Positions 1 through 6,478 of a stretch of 64,000 bases of DNA are shown piece by piece. The notes under the pieces were generated by a model. That model ran no database searches and had not been told where the DNA came from. It saw only the letters and a list, made by a program, of their open reading frames with translations. Origin of the DNA: Aureispira sp. CCB-QB1. Lineage in GTDB: Bacteria > Bacteroidota > Bacteroidia > Chitinophagales > Saprospiraceae. Within the stretch, counting starts at the first letter, position 1. Each line of letters opens with the position of its first letter. Location of the stretch: assembly GCF_000724545.1 (NCBI RefSeq), contig NZ_JHBV01000027.1:121038-185037 (forward strand), in the 5' to 3' direction. The position numbers and the translations under genes are program-made.

Positions 1-144
1 CGATTGCTTATTTTGCAACAAAATATTATCAAGAAACCACACCCTCATCATAACTTAAAAATAACTGATTTGAAAAACCCTGATGGTAGCCCCAAAGGAA
101 CTAGGGTAGAACTTTGGATTCCTTTTATTACCTCTAAAAACTAA
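1..144 (+). CDS. C-terminal end of a sensor histidine kinase (partial)
   Basis: An open frame enters from the left edge and stops at 142-144, giving 47 residues that end in GTRVELWIPF. A Gly-Thr-x-Val-Glu-Leu-x-Ile-Pro ending is typical of the HATPase domain of LytS/YehU-type sensor kinases (family knowledge). The response regulator begins 11 bases downstream, so the two are very likely a co-transcribed two-component pair. The start, sensor region and catalytic His lie outside the window. The assignment rests on a short tail plus context. Confidence 0.6.
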   Translation, partial: RLLILQQNIIKKPHPHHNLKITDLKNPDGSPKGTRVELWIPFITSKN

Positions 145-155
145 AATTATAAGAG

Positions 156-908
156 ATGCAGAAAATTAGAGCTATTATTATTGAAGATGAACCACAAGCA
201 CGAGAAATGCTAACAACACTGTTGGAAGATTATTGTCAAGATGTCCATATTATTGGTACTGCAAGCAATGTACAAGATGGTGTTGCTGCTATCAAAAAAT
301 TAGTACCTGATTTGATCTTTTTAGATATAGAAATGCCCAATGAAAAAGGACTGGAATTGTTTAAATATTTTCCGAAAGTAGATTTTGATGTTATTTTTAC
401 AACAGCATATGATCAATATGCTATCAATGCTTTGCGCTTGTCGGCTTTAGATTACTTGTTGAAACCCATTGATTTAAAGGATTTGAGAACCGCACTAAAC
501 GCTTTTAGAGAAAAGAAACATCAAACCTATATCAATCAAGCACTACGTTACCAATTTGCTGCTGAACAGCAGTCTTCTCAGTCCAAAAGAATTATTTTAC
601 CCAATGGAGAGGGCTATATATTTATTGATGTAGAGGATATTATGTACTGCCAAGCAGAAAAAAGTTATACTTCTTTTATAATGAAAGATGGCAACAAACA
701 TTGGGTTTCTAAAACAATAAAAGAATACTCTGATTTGTTGGAGGGATTTGGTTTTTTAAGGGTACATCGATCTTCTTTAATTAACCCTAAATTTGTAACA
801 AAATTAATTAAGACACGCCCAAGTTCTGTTATAATGAAAGATGGCGAGAGTATTACTATCTCTAAAAATAGACGAGATGAATTACTAGAAGATTTGTTGA
901 ATATTTAA
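156..908 (+). CDS. LytTR-family response regulator
   Basis: A 250-residue two-domain regulator. Residues about 4-120 are a receiver domain: acidic pocket at Glu10-Asp11-Glu12, phospho-acceptor Asp57 in DLIFLDIEMP, the conserved Thr at FTTAYD and Lys at LLKPID. Residues about 145-249 match a LytTR DNA-binding domain (DIMYCQAEKSYT, FLRVHRSSLINP). Phosphorylation by the kinase whose tail lies just upstream should switch on DNA binding to direct repeats. The ATG follows the kinase stop by 11 bases, so an operon is expected. The target genes are not evident from this window. Confidence 0.93.
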   Translation: MQKIRAIIIEDEPQAREMLTTLLEDYCQDVHIIGTASNVQDGVAAIKKLVPDLIFLDIEMPNEKGLELFKYFPKVDFDVIFTTAYDQYAINALRLSALDYLLKPIDLKDLRTALNAFREKKHQTYINQALRYQFAAEQQSSQSKRIILPNGEGYIFIDVEDIMYCQAEKSYTSFIMKDGNKHWVSKTIKEYSDLLEGFGFLRVHRSSLINPKFVTKLIKTRPSSVIMKDGESITISKNRRDELLEDLLNI

Positions 909-1063
909 AGCTATATATATAATTTTGCTTATTATTTTGATAATTACTTGGATATGGGGTTAAAGAGGTAAGGCATATTGATAACCAGTTTTAATAACTT
1001 GAATGGAGTTTTTCTGATGATCAATATGCTGTACTTTTATTAGATGGATAAGAAGCCAAATAG

Positions 1064-1957
1064 TTATCTCTTTTCTACAATAGGAATCCGTCGAAAATAC
1101 TTCTTATTGTCTCTAAAGTAGAGATCAAAATTATTCTCCTCTTTAATATAATCTAATGTTATGTTGTTAAAATTGCGGGTAGAAAGGGTTACCTCTAGCT
1201 CTTTCCCATTTAATTTTTCTACTCGCATCAAAGTATATATCAAATCTGTGTTGGATTCAATAGTGAGCCCTGTAGGAGGTTGTTTGTAATAATAAAAAAT
1301 CTTATCGTTAATCCACTTATAATTGTACCCTGCATTAGGTTTGATAGCTGTTGGTGTTTTTGAAGCACTTTTGGGGACTTTTAGAAACCCAAATTCTCCT
1401 TTTTGTACAAAAAATTGGAGGGACAGGGAGTCATTAGAGTTTTTATCCTCCCACAAGCCATACAAACGAGCTGTTTGGCGTTCTTTGTTTAAATCTAAAC
1501 GACGGTATCGAGCTTTTCTTTGTCCTATGTAGGGTTTGAAATTTGCTTTGTTTTTTACCAAAGAATCCAGTTTACTTTTTTCTATGTCAATATCGGATAA
1601 ATGGACGAATAGTAAATCTTTAGAAATAGAATCTATTTGAAGAAATGTATAAGTGGGGGGATATAAGGCAGCTTGCATTTTATTTTCAGAAGGAAATTTA
1701 GCATAAGCAAGGATATTATCATCCACCCACTGATAATTGTAGAGCTTGTCTCTAGTCAATTCTAGTGGTGCTAATAATTTAGATTGAGGAATTTTTAAAA
1801 ATGCGAGTAGCTTATTCTCAAAGATGAATTGATAAGAAGTACTATTATTAGAGGCATCATCTTCCCAACGTCCCAAAAGCTCTGTTTGATACGATTGAGT
1901 CATACCCGTATTGATATACAAAAAAAATAACCCGAACAAAATGGAAGTTTTCAACAT
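1064..1957 (-). CDS. Secreted protein with two copies of a WED-type domain, function unknown
   Basis: A 297-residue protein with a signal peptide (residues 1-21, ending GMTQ). The mature part contains two related halves: residues about 28-150 begin LLGRWEDDASNNS and residues about 164-290 begin LYGLWEDKNSNDS, and each is followed by a phenylalanine-rich strand, a (F/L)LK(I/V)P segment, a YKWIND/YQWVDD segment and a closing YRR(L/I). This is an internal duplication of about 135 residues, perhaps a lipocalin-like beta domain (inference). I do not recognise the family. It is a single gene, transcribed away from the His-rich lipoprotein gene across a 630-base gap. Confidence 0.75.
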   Translation of the reverse strand: MLKTSILFGLFFLYINTGMTQSYQTELLGRWEDDASNNSTSYQFIFENKLLAFLKIPQSKLLAPLELTRDKLYNYQWVDDNILAYAKFPSENKMQAALYPPTYTFLQIDSISKDLLFVHLSDIDIEKSKLDSLVKNKANFKPYIGQRKARYRRLDLNKERQTARLYGLWEDKNSNDSLSLQFFVQKGEFGFLKVPKSASKTPTAIKPNAGYNYKWINDKIFYYYKQPPTGLTIESNTDLIYTLMRVEKLNGKELEVTLSTRNFNNITLDYIKEENNFDLYFRDNKKYFRRIPIVEKR

Positions 1958-1982
1958 GGTAGTGATTTATATGTATTAAAAA

Positions 1983-2026
1983 TGTGCTTTTTTTTCTTTT
2001 AGTAAAAAAGCAACGAACTGCTAAGT
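1983..2026 (+). repeat. Partial right end of the dispersed palindromic repeat
   Basis: The segment with GTGC, a long T run, AGTAAAAAAG and CAACGAACTG resembles the right-hand arm of the complete element at 57937-58076 (GTGC, T run, GGTAAAAAAG, CAACGAACTA). The left arm is absent, so this looks like a decayed or solo end. Confidence 0.45.
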
Positions 2027-2358
2027 AGTTAATATAAGACCAATTTTTTTAACTGCCATTTTCCTGTATGTTTAATTGATAAAAAGTGAGCCGCTTTAGC
2101 AAAATAGAGGTAATTTAATGTTCGGTTTATTGAAGTATGCGTATTGAGAATAGTTTTATTCTAAATAAAGAGTTCGTTATGAAAATGCTATTTTATTTTA
2201 TTTTTTTCTTGTTATCTTTACTCAATAGATGCTAAAAAATTGTTGATTTTTTGCTCACTTTCTTTATGCTTATGAAGTTTTGGTTACTTGATTGTATTAT
2301 CACAAAAAAGAAATGCATTGATTCAGCAAATAATAAATAGCAGAAGAGTATTCTACAA

Positions 2359-2534
2359 TAGTTCGTTGGAAAACTTTATTAGTTTGATAATCAATAAGTT
2401 GTGAATTTGTTATATTTTTAGATAAAGTATTGATTGTCAAATTAATATAGATGTTGTTTTTTATCTTTTTGGTAAAAAAGTAAACAACTAAGCGATAGCG
2501 ATCTCACGACCGCAGGGAGCTAATCAACGAACTA
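2359..2534 (+). repeat. Palindromic dispersed repeat, subfamily B, long form (176 bp)
   Basis: Terminal inverted repeats TAGTTCGTTG (2359-2368) and CAACGAACTA (2525-2534) are perfect. Inside, TTAGTTTGATAATCAAT pairs with a right arm that differs at two positions, both keeping pairing as G.U in plus-strand RNA. Compared with the 140-bp form at 57937, an extra module (ACTAAGCGATAGCGATCTCA followed by CGACCGCAGGGAGC) sits just inside the right end. The element lies in the 630-base gap upstream of the His-rich lipoprotein gene. No coding capacity is seen. Confidence 0.8.
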
Positions 2535-2588
2535 CTAATTCTAATAATACTGATATAGATTTTTTAACAATTAATAAAACTGAAAATT

Positions 2589-3206
2589 ATGTTACGCATA
2601 TTGTATTTGGTCCTTTTGGCTTACACATTTGCTGCTTGTGGAGGAAATGAATCGTCAACTACAGCAGAAAACCATGAAGGACATGAGCACCACGATCACG
2701 ATCATGCTGGTCACGATCATGACCACGACCATGCAGGGCATGACCACAACCATGACCACGATCAGCCAGAGGGTGATGGCATCCATTATGGTGCTGAAAT
2801 TACACCTGAAGGAGGTGTGGCTTTGTCTGAAGTGTTGTCAAAGGTGAAAAATGAAGAAGGAGCTACAGAATTAGATTTGGGAGAAGGAAATACTGTAAAA
2901 GCGGTTGCTACAAAAGTAGAGGGGGTCGTATCTGAAGTTTGCAAAAAAGCTGGATGTTGGCTAAAATTGGCGACAGAGGACGGTCAAGAGATTTTTATTA
3001 CCACCAACCATGAGTTTTTAGTACCTGTTGATATTGTGGGCAAAACAGTGGTGGTTGATGGACAAGCTTACAAGTCTGTAACGACAGTAGATGAGTTGCG
3101 TCACTATGCTGAAGACGAAGGTCAATCGGCAGAAGAAATTGCAAAAATTACAGAGCCAATTACAGAATATAAATTGTTGGCAAAAGGCTTGGTAATTAAG
3201 TCTTAG
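2589..3206 (+). CDS. His-rich DUF4920-type lipoprotein
   Basis: A 205-residue lipoprotein: the signal sequence ends in FAAC with Cys17 as the lipidated residue. Residues about 28-60 are a run of His/Asp repeats (HDHDHAGHDHDHDH and similar), a likely Zn/Ni/Cu-binding segment. Residues about 90-205 match the DUF4920 pattern: GVVSEVCKKAGCWLKL, then FITTNHEFLVPVDIVGKTVV and a C-terminal LLAKGLVI. Members are usually periplasmic or outer-membrane lipoproteins of unknown function; the two Cys near residues 118 and 122 may form or bind a redox or metal site (inference). A strong terminator follows at 3227. Confidence 0.85.
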   Translation: MLRILYLVLLAYTFAACGGNESSTTAENHEGHEHHDHDHAGHDHDHDHAGHDHNHDHDQPEGDGIHYGAEITPEGGVALSEVLSKVKNEEGATELDLGEGNTVKAVATKVEGVVSEVCKKAGCWLKLATEDGQEIFITTNHEFLVPVDIVGKTVVVDGQAYKSVTTVDELRHYAEDEGQSAEEIAKITEPITEYKLLAKGLVIKS

Positions 3207-3226
3207 GAAATGTTAAAATACTAAGA

Positions 3227-3262
3227 AGCACTAACATGATGCGTGTTAGTGCTCTGTTTTTT
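3227..3262 (+). terminator. Rho-independent terminator after the DUF4920 lipoprotein gene
   Basis: AGCACTAACA pairs with TGTTAGTGCT around a short loop, followed by CTGTTTTTT. It lies 20 bases after the stop codon. Confidence 0.85.
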
Positions 3263-3415
3263 GAGGATGGGAAAGTTAGATTGTAGGCATAGCTTCCAAT
3301 TGTTTTTTTAGTAAAGTAGGTGCTATTTTTTTCTGTCAAAGAAAGATTCTTGGAATGGTTGGAGGAGGCTTGATAAAAGTAATTTTAGATTTTTTTTAAA
3401 ATAAATCTGAAAAAA

Positions 3416-3446
3416 TTTGCAACTTTTCAAATTATACGTATATTTG
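3416..3446 (+). promoter_or_regulatory. Bacteroidota sigma-ABfr-type promoter for the tRNA-Lys pair
   Basis: TTTG at 3416-3419 and TATATTTG at 3439-3446 with a 19-base spacer exactly match the Bacteroidota consensus (TTTG, 17-23 nt, TAnnTTTG). The first tRNA starts 38 bases after the -7 box. Confidence 0.85.
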
Positions 3447-3483
3447 CAACCGCTTTAAGGGAATAACATTCAAGCAAAAGGTA

Positions 3484-3556
3484 GATTCTGTAGCTCAGTT
3501 GGTAGAGCATTTGACTTTTAATCAAAGGGTCCTGGGTTCGAATCCCAGCAGGATCA
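3484..3556 (+). tRNA. tRNA-Lys (anticodon TTT), first copy
   Basis: A 73-base cloverleaf: acceptor GATTCTG pairs with CAGGATC (one G.U), D-arm GCTC-GAGC, anticodon stem TTTGA/TCAAA around loop CTTTTAA with anticodon TTT at 3517-3519, and T-arm with GGTTCGAATCC. The discriminator base is A and CCA is not encoded. It is identical over the mature region to the copy 122 bases downstream. Confidence 0.95.
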
Positions 3557-3605
3557 CAACTTACTGAAAATAAATTTTTTGCTTGATATACGCTTAACGC
3601 AGGTA

Positions 3606-3678
3606 GATTCTGTAGCTCAGTTGGTAGAGCATTTGACTTTTAATCAAAGGGTCCTGGGTTCGAATCCCAGCAGGATCA
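3606..3678 (+). tRNA. tRNA-Lys (anticodon TTT), second copy
   Basis: The mature sequence is identical to the tRNA at 3484-3556. It is separated from it by 49 bases whose last few bases (GTA before the 5' end) also match. Both copies share the upstream promoter and the terminator at 3685, so a dicistronic precursor is expected. Confidence 0.95.
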
Positions 3679-3684
3679 CACATT

Positions 3685-3718
3685 AGCTTCTTTTGAACTT
3701 CAAAAGAAGCTTTTTTTA
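3685..3718 (+). terminator. Terminator of the tRNA-Lys operon
   Basis: AGCTTCTTTTGA pairs with TCAAAAGAAGCT around a tiny loop and is followed by a seven-T run. It starts six bases after the second tRNA. Confidence 0.9.
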
Positions 3719-3989
3719 TGCCCCAAAAGAAGCAGGTTAGTTCTAAAAAACCGTTAGAAGAATATTAATAATTGGTTAAAAAACTGGGACTTAGAGCATT
3801 GTCAGAAGCCAAACTTTACTTCAAATTATTTCTTGTTTGAGGGGCAGTTTAGAAATAAAAACACAAGAGTTATATAACTTCGGTTGTTCTCAAAAACCTT
3901 GAAATTCTTTGTTTTAGCGCCTGTTTTTAGGGATAAATAAATATTTTACAGTCTAAACATCAATGAGAGAGGATTTTATTATCTTTAGA

Positions 3990-4021
3990 TTGTTATTTCA
4001 GAATAAAACAAACTATCTTTG
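3990..4021 (+). promoter_or_regulatory. Putative promoter of the TPR/PD40 protein gene
   Basis: TTG at 3990-3992 and TATCTTTG at 4014-4021 with a 21-base spacer fit the Bacteroidota consensus. This would leave an untranslated leader of roughly 120 bases before the ATG at 4150. Confidence 0.55.
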
Positions 4022-4149
4022 TCAAACTTGAACAAATCTTGTTGATTTAAGGTATAATACTTGCTCATTCCTAGTTAGTTTTGTATTCTTATTGCAAAAC
4101 TATCTTTTATATAATTTTCAAACAACCAATAATAATAAAGCCAATATCG

Positions 4150-5991
4150 ATGAAATTACATTCACATATTGTCATGCTTTTGATACTTTGTATGTCAGTT
4201 GCTCAGTTATCTGCCCAATCAGCAGATGCACTGATCAATAAGGCAAATAAAAAATACAAAGATTTAGAGTTTCAAGAAGCTATTGAACTCTATGAACAAG
4301 CATTAAAAAAAGAAACCAAACCCGCTGCGCTCTTTGCTCTTCCTGACTGTTATCGAAAAGTAGGGAACCACCTCAAAGCTGGGCAATGGTACGCAAAAGC
4401 TGCTGAACACCCCGAAGCACCTTCTGAAATTTTCTATTACTATGGATTGTCTTTGATGTCTAATGATAAGTTTGAAGAAGCTGAAGCCCAATTTGCAAAA
4501 TTTAGAGAAAAAGAAAGTGCTCAGTTAAGAGGGCATAATATGATGATCGCTGTTAAACCAGAGGTACATAAAGATTTGCTAAATGCAGGAGCTTTGTATG
4601 ATGTAGAAGTAGTGCCAAATTTGAATACTCCTTATGATGATTTTGGGGCTGTTTTTTATGATGATGGTGTTGTCTTCAGTTCGGATCGCGATACTACTAA
4701 GGTGACGAGTCACAGAGGTTCTTGGTTGTACAAGCCTTACATTCAATCGTATTACATCGATGCTTTTATGAAAGATAAGGATACCAAAGAGTTTGAATAT
4801 GGTAAACCAAGGCTTTTTAGCTCAGACGTGAATATGAATTACCATGATGGTCCTGTGCGATTTGATGGTCTTCAACAAACAGCCTACTTTACAGTTTACG
4901 GCACCAATGATAAAAAATCAAATCGTAGAGCAAATGTCCTAAACACTCAAATTGCATCTAGCAAACGTGTTGGAGAACAGTGGACCAAACCCAATCAAAA
5001 ACTAAAACTAAACAGTAGAGAATATTCTGTTGCACATCCAACTGTAACTCCTGATGGAGATAAAATGTTTTTTGCTTCTGATATTCCTGGTGGGTTTGGA
5101 GGCTTTGATATTTATGTAAGTTACAACGAAGCGGGAGAGTGGTCTAAGCCTATTAATTTGGGACCAGAGATTAATACAGAAGGAGATGAGGTATATCCAT
5201 TTTGGGGACTAGATGAAAATCTATACTTCTCTTCAGATGGACAAGCAGGATTGGGAGGCTTCGATATTTACTACTCTAATTCTACTGCTGGTAGATGGGC
5301 TCCTGTAACCAATTTGGGAGCGCCATTGAACTCTGAAAAAGATGAAATTTCTTATATCATGGATTCTACAGGAACGTATGGTTACTTTTCATCGAATAGA
5401 GTAGCGAAACGAAATATGGATATCTATTATTTTAAGCGGGTTGCCTTGGAGTCTCAAATCTTGGTGTTTGATAAAGCAACAGGTCAAGGGGTAGCTGGTG
5501 TTGAAGTAACTAGCGAATGCTTGCCTAAAAACCAAAAATGGGTCACGAATATAGATGGTCGCATTTATGCACCACTACCTTTGGAACGCAATTGTAAATT
5601 AATGTTGACTTCAGAGTTGTTTACAGATACGGAAAAAGATGTTTCAACAGTAGGTTATGTTCCTGGTTCAGAATTGTTTATTAATGTTCCGTTGCAATTA
5701 AAAGAAGCCGAGTTTATCGTAGAAGGAACGGTAAAAAGTGCTGCTACCAATGAACCAATTATTGATGCTACTGTCACTTTGATTAATGGTTGTGGAGAGG
5801 AACAAGTGAATATTCCAGTTTCTCATGAAGGAAAGTACTCTATGAAATTGTCTAAAAATTGTTCCTATGTCTTGAAAGTAGAACGAGAAGGATATTTTAC
5901 CAATACACAGACATTTTCTACCAAAGGCTTGCGTTTGTCAAAAACATTTACAAAAAATATAGCCATGCCAAAATCTGCTGGTTCTTTTTAA
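4150..5991 (+). CDS. TPR/PD40 envelope protein (PorE-like without OmpA domain)
   Basis: I place the start at the ATG of MKLHSHIVMLL because it gives a clean signal peptide ending LSAQ; the frame is open further upstream but only from a TTG. The protein has 613 residues. Residues about 25-140 are TPR-like helices (INKANKKYKDLEFQEAIELYEQAL). Residues about 180-440 are PD40/WD40-like beta-propeller repeats (FFASDIPGGFGGFDIYVS, YFSSDGQAGLGGFDIYYS). Residues about 450-613 hold two carboxypeptidase-regulatory-like beta domains. The architecture matches PorE/SprE-neighbourhood proteins of the T9SS but lacks the usual C-terminal OmpA domain. It precedes a second PD40 protein that does carry OmpA domains. 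Confidence 0.85.
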   Translation: MKLHSHIVMLLILCMSVAQLSAQSADALINKANKKYKDLEFQEAIELYEQALKKETKPAALFALPDCYRKVGNHLKAGQWYAKAAEHPEAPSEIFYYYGLSLMSNDKFEEAEAQFAKFREKESAQLRGHNMMIAVKPEVHKDLLNAGALYDVEVVPNLNTPYDDFGAVFYDDGVVFSSDRDTTKVTSHRGSWLYKPYIQSYYIDAFMKDKDTKEFEYGKPRLFSSDVNMNYHDGPVRFDGLQQTAYFTVYGTNDKKSNRRANVLNTQIASSKRVGEQWTKPNQKLKLNSREYSVAHPTVTPDGDKMFFASDIPGGFGGFDIYVSYNEAGEWSKPINLGPEINTEGDEVYPFWGLDENLYFSSDGQAGLGGFDIYYSNSTAGRWAPVTNLGAPLNSEKDEISYIMDSTGTYGYFSSNRVAKRNMDIYYFKRVALESQILVFDKATGQGVAGVEVTSECLPKNQKWVTNIDGRIYAPLPLERNCKLMLTSELFTDTEKDVSTVGYVPGSELFINVPLQLKEAEFIVEGTVKSAATNEPIIDATVTLINGCGEEQVNIPVSHEGKYSMKLSKNCSYVLKVEREGYFTNTQTFSTKGLRLSKTFTKNIAMPKSAGSF

Positions 5992-6478
5992 GAATTAAGC
6001 TTTACGAATATAAAATGCAAAGTCATCCCGAATTTGTTTCGAGGATGGCTTTTGTATTCAATATAAATTATTGAGTTACACTGATAGAATAGACCGCTTA
6101 GACTTTATTGATCCATTTAGATAAAGGTAAAAAATGCAAGTTGTCGAAAGCTTGTCTGCTATTGTTGAAGATTTAAGTTGATGTTGTGATGTGTAATAGA
6201 TGAGACGCACAAAGGAACTGGCTTAATGTACAGGCAGAAAATTTAGCCAAGTCGATCAATTGTTGTTTTAGATTTATATTACTTCATGAGGAAATTAGAA
6301 AGGGGGATTACTATTTTAATCACCAAAGTAGTATAGGTTATTTTTTGTAAAAGAAAACGAAATTCGTATCCTCATAAACACAGAAAATATCATGCAGTAA
6401 TAGCATAGGCAGCTAAGCCATTTCAAAAAAATACCACGCAATAGCAATTTACTAAATACTCAAACAGTTATAGTTATA
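5992..6478. other. Gene-free gap between two PD40 protein genes
   Basis: Apart from the hairpin at 6022-6054, this 487-base stretch shows no open frame, promoter consensus or copy of the palindromic repeat that I could find. Confidence 0.5.
6022..6054 (+). terminator. Probable terminator after the TPR/PD40 gene
   Basis: CATCCCGAA pairs with TTCGAGGATG (one bulged base) and is followed by GCTTTTG. It lies about 30 bases after the stop codon. The U-tract is short. Confidence 0.55.

Noticed and set aside
3484..3678. Tandem tRNA-Lys considered as an integration (att) site
   Set aside because: No integrase or phage or island genes lie on either side; the duplication is explained by a two-gene tRNA operon with its own promoter and terminator.
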